Shown: one piece after another, positions 12,207-19,780 of the stretch
Layout of the letters: every line of letters starts with the position of its first letter
Position numbering within the stretch: position 1 is the stretch's first letter
DNA from: a virus
Length of the DNA: 38,705 nt
Strand: one strand, 5' to 3'
IMG/VR virus record: IMGVR_UViG_3300023099_000118
Span: 1-38,705 of that record
Translations under genes and position numbers: made by a program
The notes under the pieces: model-generated
Databases searched by the model: none
Told to the model about the DNA's origin: nothing
The model's input: only the letters and a program-made list of their open reading frames with translations

Positions 12207-14999
12207 ATGAATGATTTTGATTGTTCCCTTGATGATATTAAAAGCGCCCTGCGGCATTTGGATTGCGAGGACACGGCTGTTTGGCTGCGTTCCGGTATGG
12301 CAATTAAAAGTGAATTCGGCGAAAGCGGTTTTGATATTTGGGATGGCTGGAGCCAAGGCGACTCGCGCTACAAGTACAAAGAGGCCTTGGCCAAATGGAA
12401 AAGTTTTAAAGGGAGTAGTGCGCGTGGCAGTGTAAGCATCGGCACTATTTTACATTGGGCATTTGAGCGCGGTTTTAAATTTGAGCGCCCGGATTTAACC
12501 CCGGAACAAAAAGCCGAATTCGCCAAAGAGCGCGACCGGCGCCGCAAGCTTGCTGCTGAGGCGGCCGCAATTGAAGAGGCAAATATTCAGCGCTGGTATG
12601 GTGTTGTTGCTGATACGTGTAATTCACTTCTCCCGCTATTAAAACCTACCGGTGTTTCAAAATACCTCGGCATGAAAAAGGTTGGTGCTTACGGTGTTCA
12701 TTTTGCGCCGCACTCTTTTGTTATTCGCACTAAAGATAATTTCACGGTTGATGTTTTTACCGATACACAAGCCATCGCACAGTTCTTTGAAAAACAAAAA
12801 TTAAAATCCAAGGCTGAGCGCGAAGCCGATTCATTTCACTTCTTCAAAAAAGGTTCCATCCTTGTTCCGCTGCGCGATATGAGCGGTGCGATTAAAAACT
12901 TTCAAATTATTTGGAATGATGGAAGCTCCAAGCGGTTTTTTACCAATGGCCGCAAGAGTGGCTATTACCATTTGATTGGTGAAATTGCCGATGTGCCGAT
13001 TATTTTTTGTGAAGGGTATGCCACTGGTGCGAGCCTGCATAAAGCAACAGGCTGGCCAGTGGTGGTGTGTTTTGATGCTGGCAATATGCCGGTGGTTGCT
13101 GAATTGTTTGCTGACTTCCCGCATCAAAAAATCTTTGCCGGGGATAATGATTGGGAAACTGCATTAGACCCTAAAAAGAAAAACGCCGGGTTGGTTAAGG
13201 CGCAAGAGGCCGCGCAGATTGGTCGCGGTACCTGGTGCGTTCCCCAATTTTTGGGTGATGCAAAAGGGTTGAGCGATTTTAACGATTTGCACGTTTCAGA
13301 AGGTCTCGCCGAAGTCACCGTTCAACTTAATGATGCATTGCTAAGTTCCCAATTGGTATCCGGTATTGCTGGCGCACTTAATTCGTTCATCGCAGAAATT
13401 GATAGGGATTCACCTCCCGATTATGGCGACATTCCGTTACCTGGTGACGATTATATTCCGCCGAACGATGGCTCTCCCGAACCCTCTCTTTCCGCTGAGC
13501 AACTTTCGCTTGATGATTTAATTAATCGCTACGCATTGACTGATCCAGATGCAAAAGTCTGGGATTCTTTGCAGAAGAAAATCATTAAGGCGGGCGCTTT
13601 TAAAAGCATCGTCCGCCCGGCTATGTATAAGCAATGGCTTGAGCACGATAAGCGCCGCACGGTACTGCTTGATGACGTGGCTCGCGAAGTCGCCAACGCG
13701 CAAAAAAGGGGGCGTGGGGGGTTAGCGCAATCGCTTAACCGCTACGTTTACCTAAACCCGAGTGATAGTGCGTGGGATAAAGTGGATCGCCAGATTGTCG
13801 CGCTGAGCCATTTGCGATATGCGATCGCTGATTGTTTTGAGATGTGGGTTAAGCATCCGGATCGGGAAGAAATCCCGCACAAGAATTTAGTGTTTGACCC
13901 TACGCAACAATGCGATACCAAAACCCATATAAATCAATTCCGTGGGCTCGCCATAAAACCCAGTGATGATCTTGACCGCTGCCGTGGAATTGTCGCGATG
14001 CTGCGCGGGCTGTGTAACAACGACCCTGCGGTTTTCAAATGGCTGCGGCGCTGGCTGGCGTACCCGTTGATTAATGTGGGCGCCAAGATGGAAACATCGG
14101 TGCTGTGCCACTCCGATGTGCATGGCTCGGGCAAGAGTTATTTCTTTGATGTGGTGATGCGCGCAATTTACGGCGAGTACTCGCGCACGGTTGGCCAAGC
14201 CCAACTTGAAGGCCAGTACAACGATTGGATGAGCAAGGTGTTGTATTGCGTGTATGAAGAAGTATTAAGTCGCAGCCAGCGTTACAGCCACACAGGCACG
14301 ATTAAGCAGACCATCACCGGCAAGACGGTTCGCATTGAAAAGAAATTTATGAGCGGCTGGGAAGAGGCCAACCATATGAATTCTGTGTTCTTGTCCAATG
14401 AGGTGTTGCCGCTGCCGGTGGAGCCGAGCGATCGACGGTTCCTGGTGATATGGCCGGAAACAAAACTGTATGAAGATTTGCAGCGTGCAGTTGATACCGA
14501 ATTAAAAAATGGTGGTGCTGAGGCCTTCTACCGATTGCTGTTGAACACCTCCATGCAGGATCCCGGTGAAGAGTATCCGTTTGATGAGCATACCAAACCT
14601 CCGATGACCGAAGCGAAATCGCGCCTGATCGAGCATGGCCGACCGATATGGGAGGTTTTCTATAACGAGTGGAAAGACCTGGGGTTGGAGCACAACGGCT
14701 GCTCAGTGCCTTATTGTTCGGTGCGCCTCGCTGACCTGTACGCAATCTTCCAGACCTGGTGCAAGCGGAATAATGAGCACGGTATGGGCGCGCATAAATT
14801 CTCCAGTTTTATCGGCAGTAAATTAAAAAAGCGCACTGACTTGCACTACAAATTTATGAACTGCAGCGGTAAATCTTCTTTTTACATTGTTGGTGAACCA
14901 CCAAAAGATAAATCACAAGAAGAGTGGTTGGGTGGTTGCGTGTGGGAATTTGAGCGAATTTCTTATCAGGCGCCGCCAGATATTGGTGAAGCCGCATAG
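12207..14999 (+). CDS. Replicative primase-helicase
   Basis: 930 residues in three parts. Residues 1-90 resemble PriCT-2 (FDIWDGWSQGDSRYKY; a domain joined to primases). About 258-345 is a TOPRIM domain with E269 (CEGYATGAS) and D313-N-D315. About 590-760 is a DUF5906-type superfamily 3 helicase: Walker A HGSGKS (639-644), Walker B-like YEE (683-685), sensor SNE (730-732) and arginines 743-744. The C-terminus looks like a winged helix, possibly the origin binder. It should start replication by unwinding the origin and laying primers, as P4 alpha does. The iterons begin four bases after its stop codon. Confidence 0.9.
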   Translation: MNDFDCSLDDIKSALRHLDCEDTAVWLRSGMAIKSEFGESGFDIWDGWSQGDSRYKYKEALAKWKSFKGSSARGSVSIGTILHWAFERGFKFERPDLTPEQKAEFAKERDRRRKLAAEAAAIEEANIQRWYGVVADTCNSLLPLLKPTGVSKYLGMKKVGAYGVHFAPHSFVIRTKDNFTVDVFTDTQAIAQFFEKQKLKSKAEREADSFHFFKKGSILVPLRDMSGAIKNFQIIWNDGSSKRFFTNGRKSGYYHLIGEIADVPIIFCEGYATGASLHKATGWPVVVCFDAGNMPVVAELFADFPHQKIFAGDNDWETALDPKKKNAGLVKAQEAAQIGRGTWCVPQFLGDAKGLSDFNDLHVSEGLAEVTVQLNDALLSSQLVSGIAGALNSFIAEIDRDSPPDYGDIPLPGDDYIPPNDGSPEPSLSAEQLSLDDLINRYALTDPDAKVWDSLQKKIIKAGAFKSIVRPAMYKQWLEHDKRRTVLLDDVAREVANAQKRGRGGLAQSLNRYVYLNPSDSAWDKVDRQIVALSHLRYAIADCFEMWVKHPDREEIPHKNLVFDPTQQCDTKTHINQFRGLAIKPSDDLDRCRGIVAMLRGLCNNDPAVFKWLRRWLAYPLINVGAKMETSVLCHSDVHGSGKSYFFDVVMRAIYGEYSRTVGQAQLEGQYNDWMSKVLYCVYEEVLSRSQRYSHTGTIKQTITGKTVRIEKKFMSGWEEANHMNSVFLSNEVLPLPVEPSDRRFLVIWPETKLYEDLQRAVDTELKNGGAEAFYRLLLNTSMQDPGEEYPFDEHTKPPMTEAKSRLIEHGRPIWEVFYNEWKDLGLEHNGCSVPYCSVRLADLYAIFQTWCKRNNEHGMGAHKFSSFIGSKLKKRTDLHYKFMNCSGKSSFYIVGEPPKDKSQEEWLGGCVWEFERISYQAPPDIGEAA

Positions 15000-15112
15000 T
15001 TTTTGCCGTTTTGCCGTTTAGTGTGCCGTTTTTAGTGAATTTGTAACTTATTGAATAGTAAGGAAATGCCGTCTTGCCGTCTTGCCGTTTTTTGTTTTGC
15101 CTCACGCGCGCG

Positions 15113-15139
15113 TTACGTGCATGTGTGTGTGTATGTACG
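15113..15139. repeat. Alternating purine-pyrimidine tract
   Basis: About 27 bases of strict alternation with a (GT)n core, preceded by CACGCGCGCG. It lies at the symmetry centre of the iterons. Such tracts can flip to Z-DNA or unwind under supercoiling. Confidence 0.6.
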
Positions 15140-15164
15140 GATTAAATAAAATCCAGAATCAATA

Positions 15165-15190
15165 AATGTTTTCTCACGTGAGAAAACATT
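15165..15190. repeat. Perfect 26-bp palindrome inside the origin
   Basis: Both halves of 13 bases match exactly about the centre at 15177/15178 (core CTCACGTGAG). It lies three bases from the right-hand iterons. It may bind a dimeric protein or extrude as a cruciform. No T-run follows, so it is not a terminator. Confidence 0.7.
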
Positions 15191-15317
15191 AAACGGCAAG
15201 ACGGCATGACGGCAAATAGATAAATATCAATAACTTACATGATTTTGAAAAACGGCATTGAGACGGCATTAAGACGGCAAAGTATTTTTGAAGATTTTTA
15301 TAACATTCGGGGGCTGT

Positions 15318-15698
15318 ATGCAGGACGAAAAGAGTTGTTTACCGGAATGGTTTTCTCCGTTGCTTGAAGAGTGGGGCCGCGAATATGGTAAGGGTCGAGT
15401 CGTTGATTTGAGTGCGCGATCGGGAACGCAAATGATTTGGGGATCTGGTCATCGCGGTAAGGGTTTTTCATCTACTGAGGCTGAGCGCGCACTTGTAAAC
15501 AAGGCATTTTATGAGTTGCGGCAGGTGAGCGAATATGCGGCCGGTATGATCGAATTTGTCTATCTTGGTGGCCGTTGTAAATCAATGCGCGAGGTCGAGC
15601 ATGAATACGATTTGAGTAATCGTGCTGCGGGTGAGGAGGTTGGTGCTGCTGAGGCCTTGCTCTATTCCGAGTTCATTCGATTTAAACGTGCCGCATAA
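15318..15698 (+). CDS. Candidate late regulator (Q-like antiterminator)
   Basis: 126 residues from ATG 15318, chosen because GGGGG lies just upstream. The first part is MQDEKSCLPEWFSPLLEEWG, with a basic GHRGKG turn. Residues 70-120 (MIEFVYLGGRCKSMREVEHE, then YDLSNRAAGEEVGAAEALLY) follow the spacing of a sigma-70 region 4-like helix-turn-helix. It stands between replication and lysis genes and directly before a promoter facing strong terminators, the place of lambda-type Q. Role inferred from context and HTH. Confidence 0.55.
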   Translation: MQDEKSCLPEWFSPLLEEWGREYGKGRVVDLSARSGTQMIWGSGHRGKGFSSTEAERALVNKAFYELRQVSEYAAGMIEFVYLGGRCKSMREVEHEYDLSNRAAGEEVGAAEALLYSEFIRFKRAA

Positions 15699-15703
15699 AT
15701 AGT

Positions 15704-15732
15704 TTGCATTTTTGATCAAAGAGATTTATAAA
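15704..15732 (+). promoter_or_regulatory. Candidate late promoter (PR'-like)
   Basis: TTGCAT (15704-15709) and TATAAA (15727-15732) with a 17-base spacer. Transcription would start near 15740 and meet a strong terminator at once, the layout expected of a Q-dependent late promoter. Confidence 0.5.
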
Positions 15733-15761
15733 TTGCTTCACGCTTGGCAGAGCTACACGAT

Positions 15762-15796
15762 AAAGGCCGTTGGGGAAACCTAACGGCCTTTTTGTT
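15762..15796 (+). terminator. Strong rho-independent terminator
   Basis: AAAGGCCGTT pairs with AACGGCCTTT and the stem extends inward to 13 pairs closed by a GAAA tetraloop. A T-rich tail follows. It lies about 22 bases after the predicted start of the late transcript. Confidence 0.9.
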
Positions 15797-15841
15797 TGCG
15801 GCTCTGAAAGCGCTCTTGCTACAAGTCGATAGGTGCTTTAT

Positions 15842-15871
15842 GCCCGGTACGAAAGTGCCGGGCTTTTTTTT
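15842..15871 (+). terminator. Second rho-independent terminator
   Basis: GCCCGGTAC and GTGCCGGGC form a nine-base stem with a GAAA tetraloop followed by eight T. It ends 12 bases before the lysis gene, so late transcription must read through it. Confidence 0.9.
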
Positions 15872-15883
15872 GGAATTTATTTG

Positions 15884-16375
15884 ATGGCAAAAATAGTTTG
15901 CGGTTATGGGTTGGTTGGTCCCGCTCAGGTGAAGCAGTTCGCCCAAGCTGTCTGTGATGTGCTGGGTGCTGGTGAACAAAACTCTGCTGTGTATTTGTTG
16001 TGTGAAACGGCTGCCGCTGAAACTGGTTATGGAACTTATCGCGATTCAACGCCTGGTGGTGCTGGCCGTGGTTTGTACCAATGCGATGAAATTGCGTTTA
16101 AGGATGTGCAGCAGCGTACTCGCCAAGCTGACATCGATGCGCTGCAGGCGGCATTTGATTTCGATCTGCGTAAGGTTGAATGGGATGATTTGAATTTGTC
16201 CCCATTGCTTGCGACTGTGTTTGCTCGCTTGCACTACAAGTTAAAGCCCGAGGCCATCCCGCTAACGCTGCTTGGTCGCGCTGGCTATTGGAAAAAGTTT
16301 TACAACACATCGTCGGGCAAAGGCTCTGCCGATGAATACATCGCGAGAGTGAAGCCGTTTCAGGTCTATTTCTAA
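15884..16375 (+). CDS. Putative endolysin (muramidase or transglycosylase-like)
   Basis: 163 residues from ATG 15884; the longer frame begins inside a terminator. LLCETAAAETGYGTYRDSTP, then GGAGRGLYQCDE, resembles the glutamate-centred active site of lysozyme-like muramidases and transglycosylases, with E41 and E46 as candidates. LLGRAGYWKKFYNT and GKGSADEY are conserved in a phage family I know only from lysis or late regions. It should cut peptidoglycan. No signal peptide, so it needs the holin in the next gene. The exact bond cleaved is not clear. Confidence 0.6.
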   Translation: MAKIVCGYGLVGPAQVKQFAQAVCDVLGAGEQNSAVYLLCETAAAETGYGTYRDSTPGGAGRGLYQCDEIAFKDVQQRTRQADIDALQAAFDFDLRKVEWDDLNLSPLLATVFARLHYKLKPEAIPLTLLGRAGYWKKFYNTSSGKGSADEYIARVKPFQVYF

Positions 16376-16707
16376 TGTTTAGCAATTTTCCTCAAGGTGG
16401 TGGTGAGCCTGGCTGGTTTACGTTTTTGATTATTGTTGTGCTCGCGGTTTGGGGTGGATTAATCAACTACTTGAGCAGGGTTCGCAGCGCCATGAAGAAA
16501 TTTAATTGGGGTGAGTTGCTGTTGGAGATATCGATCAGTGCGTTTGCTGGTTTGTTGATTGGGCTGATGGCCTTCTCGTTTGATGTGAATACCTACATGT
16601 GCATGGCGTTGGCGGGAATATCTGGACACGCCGGTGGGCGCACTGTGTTCTTCCTGGATAAGTTCTGGGGCGAGCGGATTAAACAATTTCTTAAACTTAA
16701 GTCGTGA
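16375..16707 (+). CDS. Phage holin, LydA/holin superfamily III-like
   Basis: 110 residues with three hydrophobic segments (about 14-33, 48-68, 72-90) and a basic C-terminus. WGGLINYLSRVRSAMKKFNW, then LLLEISISAFAGLLIGLMAF, follow the pattern of the LydA-type holin family. It overlaps the endolysin stop as TAATG. It would form the membrane hole that lets the lysin out and times lysis. Confidence 0.75.
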   Translation: MFSNFPQGGGEPGWFTFLIIVVLAVWGGLINYLSRVRSAMKKFNWGELLLEISISAFAGLLIGLMAFSFDVNTYMCMALAGISGHAGGRTVFFLDKFWGERIKQFLKLKS

Positions 16708-16714
16708 GGTGTGT

Positions 16715-17098
16715 ATGCGTTTGTTAAAACTTATGGGTGGTTCGTTCGTAGCACTTTACCTTTCCTGTGCATTGCTGGCTGTGTACTCCATTGGCACTAG
16801 CGCTCCCGCTAAGGCGGTTGAATCGTCAGCTGCCGATCAATCAGTCAAGGTCTACGAGGTTAAGGCGCCTGCGATTGAGCAGGATGAGTCAGTCATCGCC
16901 GAGGCTGCGGATGCGGTACCTGATTGGATGGTGATACTCACATCCCTTATTTCGTTGGCTGGTGTGATCACGGCGATTACTCCAACGCCCAAAGATAATG
17001 CAGTGCTTGGTGTGGTGCGGAAGGTATTGGATATCGCCGCGTTTAATTTCGGTGGCGCAAAGAATGCGAGCGCGGATAAGTCAACGCGGCTTCGGTAG
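16715..17098 (+). CDS. Lysis-cassette membrane protein
   Basis: 127 residues from ATG 16715 (MRLLKLMGGSFVALYLSCAL), which follows GTGAGGTGTGT. An N-terminal helix (signal or anchor) is followed by an acidic periplasmic-type linker and a second hydrophobic segment (WMVILTSLISLAGVITAITP). TPTPKDNAVLG and the ending are like a recurrent 2-helix phage protein found with holins. It may be an accessory holin or antiholin. No spanin pair or lipobox is seen. Confidence 0.6.
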   Translation: MRLLKLMGGSFVALYLSCALLAVYSIGTSAPAKAVESSAADQSVKVYEVKAPAIEQDESVIAEAADAVPDWMVILTSLISLAGVITAITPTPKDNAVLGVVRKVLDIAAFNFGGAKNASADKSTRLR

Positions 17099-17433
17099 TG
17101 TCGCATTCATTCGGTTCTGCGCCGCGCTCTTCGCTTTATAACTACCAATGGCAGAAAGCGCGCGCTGAATTCCTTCGGTTAAATCCGTTCTGTATTGACT
17201 GTTCCAAGCGTGATTTGGTGATTAAAGCCACGATTGTTGATCACAAGATTGCACACAAAGAAAATCTTGAATTGTTTTGGGATCGCGACAATTGGCAACC
17301 ATTGTGCAAACCCTGCCATGACCGTCATAAGCAGCGCCTGGAGAAGTCTGGGCGCGTTGCGGGTTGTTCGGTCGATGGTGTACCGATTGACCCGAATCAT
17401 CACTGGGCGCGTGGATATGCTGAGAATGGGTAG
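17098..17433 (+). CDS. HNH endonuclease
   Basis: 111 residues with GTG start overlapping the previous stop (TAGTG). CIDC (near 32-35), DHKIAHKEN (the DH of the HNH core), and WQPLCKPCHDRHK give a four-cysteine zinc ribbon with the catalytic His pair. HNH proteins next to terminase occur in cos-type HK97-like phages and are needed for cutting at cos in some of them. Acting with terminase is therefore likely. Confidence 0.9.
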   Translation: MSHSFGSAPRSSLYNYQWQKARAEFLRLNPFCIDCSKRDLVIKATIVDHKIAHKENLELFWDRDNWQPLCKPCHDRHKQRLEKSGRVAGCSVDGVPIDPNHHWARGYAENG

Positions 17434-17571
17434 GGGGGTTAAAACCTAAAAACCTCTCGCGCTCTAGACCGATCCCCCCACTCGATGTTTATCAGCGGGA
17501 GTTTCGGAGGGGGGGGTACCCAAAAAGCAGGGGTATATTTTTTTTAGTTAATTTTTGAGTGGTATTTTTTT
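17434..17571 (+). other. Candidate cos region
   Basis: 138 bases without a gene, between HNH and terminase small subunit. It has a C6 run (17474-17479), a G8 run (17509-17516), a GC-rich stretch between them and then an AT-rich T-rich tail. This is where cos lies in HNH-bearing HK97-like phages. The cut position cannot be read from the sequence. Confidence 0.35.
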
Positions 17572-18093
17572 ATGGGTACTCGCGGGCCAAGACCTTTGCC
17601 GGATAACGTCCATTTACTGAATGGAAACCCGAGCAAAAAGAAATTGGCGGTACTGCATGACGGTTCGCGCATACCCGTTGAGATTCCTGATTGTCCGACA
17701 CACCTAAGTCCGTCTGCAAAAAAAGAATGGAAGCGAATTTCCGTTGAGTTGGAGCGCCTCGGCCTGATCGCGAAGATAGATCGTGCAGCTCTGGGTGTTT
17801 ATTGCCAAGCGTATGCGCGTTGGGAAACCGCTGAAAAGAAAATGCGCAAGGATGGTGACGATGCATTGGTATACAAAATGCCCTCTGGCTATGAGCAAAC
17901 CAGTGCGTGGCTACAGATCAGCAACCGCTCAGTAGAAATAATGCATAAATTCCTTGCTGAATTCGGCATGAGCCCATCTGCGCGTTCACGTGTGTCAGTG
18001 ACAGTGCAACAAGATTTATTTAATGAGCCAAGCAGCACAACAACACAACAGCCCGCCACCAAGCCCGCCGATAAGTTTTTTAGACCTCGATGA
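17572..18093 (+). CDS. Terminase small subunit, P27 family
   Basis: 173 residues. The N-terminus GTRGPRPLPDNVHLLNGNPS and the CPTHLSPSAKKEWKR segment, then a helical core (IDRAALGVYCQAYARWETAE), are typical of P27-type small terminases. It recognises the packaging site and recruits the large subunit. The end is low complexity (SSTTTQQPATK) because it overlaps the start of the large-subunit gene by 71 bases in another frame. Confidence 0.93.
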   Translation: MGTRGPRPLPDNVHLLNGNPSKKKLAVLHDGSRIPVEIPDCPTHLSPSAKKEWKRISVELERLGLIAKIDRAALGVYCQAYARWETAEKKMRKDGDDALVYKMPSGYEQTSAWLQISNRSVEIMHKFLAEFGMSPSARSRVSVTVQQDLFNEPSSTTTQQPATKPADKFFRPR

Positions 18094-19780
18094 TCCGGTC
18101 ACTCACTACGCGCAATGCGTAGTGAGCGGTGAAATTGTTGCTGGCCCGCATGTGCGTGATGCCTGTGCGCGTCATTTGCGTGATCTGGAGAACGGCCACG
18201 AGCGCGGGCTAGTGTGGGATCTGGAAAAGTCGCGTTTTGCGTTGGAGTTTTTCCCGGCTGTACTTTGTTTGAATGGTGGCCGGTTTGAAGGCAAGCCATT
18301 TGAACTCGAATTGTGGCAAGCATTTATCGTTGGCAGCTTGTTTGGCTGGTGCTGGATAGCAACAGAGTGTAGGCGTTTTCAAATCGCCTATATCGAAACG
18401 GGAAAGGGTTCGGGTAAATCACCACTTGCCGCAGGAATAGGTCTGTTTGGCTTGGTTGCTGATGGCGAAAACCGTGCGGAAATTTACGCGGCCGCCACAT
18501 CAAAAGATCAGGCGGCAATTTTATTTCGCGATGCTGTGGCGATGGTTGATCAATCGCCGGAATTGGATTGGCGCATCGTGCGCAGTGGCAGCAAGGGTAA
18601 AGAAAACAACCTGGCGTATCACGATACCAGCAGTTTCTTCCGTCCGATCGCAGCAGGCGAGGGGCAAAGTGGGCCGCGTCCGCATATTGTTTTGCTGGAT
18701 GAGATTCACGAACACAAAGATGGCACCGTTGTTGAAATGCTTCGCGCCGGTTTTAAATTCCGGACGCAGCCTTTGCAAGTGATGATCACTAACAGCGGCT
18801 CAAACCGAAAGTCAGTTTGCTGGGAATACCACCAATTCGGTACTGAGGTCTGCGGTGGTGTAAGAGAGGACGATACCTTTTTTGCGTACATCTGCGCGCT
18901 CGATAAAAAGGACGATCCGTTTGAGGATGAGAGTTGCTGGCCGAAAGCAAATCCCTCGCTGGGTGTGACGATTCAGCATAAATATTTGCGCGATCAAGTT
19001 ACGCAGGCGAAGGGTATGCCTGCGAAAGAGAGCTTGGTGAAGCGCGTTAACTTTTGCATGTGGGTGGAATCAGTGGCGCCCTGGATCAGCTATCACGTTT
19101 GGCAAGATGCTAAGCAGCATTACGATCGCGATTTATTGCTCGGGCGTAAGTGTTACGGCGGATTGGATTTATCGTCTACCACTGACCTTACTGCTTTCGT
19201 GCTCGCGTTTGAGCCAACACAAGACGATCCCTATTGGCGATTAGTTCCGTTTTTCTGGCTCCCAGAAGTGGGGCTTTCGGAAAAAGAAAAAACCGATCGC
19301 GTGGAATACACGGTTTGGAAAGAGCGGGGATATCTTGAGACAACCCCGGGCAAAGCGATCAGTAAATTGCACGTGCTTTTGCGGATTGTTTCCATCATTG
19401 AATATTTCGATTTGCAAAGCATCGCTTACGACCGCTGGCGGATTGAGGATTTGTTGGCGCTAGCAAATGACAACGGTGTTTCATTGCCGGAAATTATTCC
19501 GTTTGGCCAAGGCTTCAAAGATATGGGGCCAGCGGTGGACACGTTTGAAACGCTACTAGTTAACAACCAGCTTAAACACGATGGCAACCCGGTTATGACC
19601 TGGTGCGCTGCCAATGCCGTTGTGGTGAGTGATCCAGCAGAAAACCGAAAGGTCGCAAAAGACAAAGCGCTCGGCCGCGTTGACGGAATCGTCGCCGGCT
19701 GCATGGCGCTTGGCAAAGCAAATGTCGTTACCGAAAAAGGTGATGAAGACGGTTTCTATCGGAGTCCAATAATCGCATGA
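18023..19780 (+). CDS. Terminase large subunit
   Basis: 585-residue ATP-driven packaging motor and nuclease of the HK97-type Terminase_1 family. Walker A is TGKGSGKS (126-133), Walker B is IVLLDE (222-227), with the coupling motif near 256 (TNSGS). The nuclease domain starts GGLDLSSTTDLTAF with D382 as a metal ligand. It feeds DNA through the portal coded next. It begins inside the small-subunit gene and ends in ATGA overlap with portal. Confidence 0.97.
   Translation: MSQAAQQHNSPPPSPPISFLDLDDPVTHYAQCVVSGEIVAGPHVRDACARHLRDLENGHERGLVWDLEKSRFALEFFPAVLCLNGGRFEGKPFELELWQAFIVGSLFGWCWIATECRRFQIAYIETGKGSGKSPLAAGIGLFGLVADGENRAEIYAAATSKDQAAILFRDAVAMVDQSPELDWRIVRSGSKGKENNLAYHDTSSFFRPIAAGEGQSGPRPHIVLLDEIHEHKDGTVVEMLRAGFKFRTQPLQVMITNSGSNRKSVCWEYHQFGTEVCGGVREDDTFFAYICALDKKDDPFEDESCWPKANPSLGVTIQHKYLRDQVTQAKGMPAKESLVKRVNFCMWVESVAPWISYHVWQDAKQHYDRDLLLGRKCYGGLDLSSTTDLTAFVLAFEPTQDDPYWRLVPFFWLPEVGLSEKEKTDRVEYTVWKERGYLETTPGKAISKLHVLLRIVSIIEYFDLQSIAYDRWRIEDLLALANDNGVSLPEIIPFGQGFKDMGPAVDTFETLLVNNQLKHDGNPVMTWCAANAVVVSDPAENRKVAKDKALGRVDGIVAGCMALGKANVVTEKGDEDGFYRSPIIA

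Larger units (their letters stand above)
15000..15317. other. Candidate replication origin with inverted iterons
   Basis: A 318-base non-coding block between primase-helicase and the candidate Q gene. TGCCGT occurs six times on the plus strand (15004, 15012, 15024, 15067, 15075, 15083). The reverse ACGGCA occurs six times (15193, 15201, 15209, 15252, 15263, 15274). Copies lie 8-12 bases apart in four groups of three, mirrored about position 15140. The centre holds a purine-pyrimidine alternating tract and an AT-rich stretch. Iterons beside a primase-helicase recall P4 ori. Functional proof is absent. Confidence 0.7.

Noticed and set aside
14347-14745. 132-residue leftward frame inside the primase-helicase gene
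   Set aside because: It is antisense to the conserved helicase domain and has no ribosome site or recognisable motif.
15165-15190. 26-bp palindrome as a transcription terminator
   Set aside because: There is no T-run on either strand and it is embedded in iterons with no gene end nearby.
15004-15279. CRISPR array reading of the repeated TGCCGT units
   Set aside because: Units are only six bases, 8-12 bases apart and in both directions, so they are iterons and not CRISPR repeats.
15699-15760. tRNA gene upstream of the late terminators
   Set aside because: The segment has no complete cloverleaf and no TTCRA loop, and it fits a promoter plus leader better.
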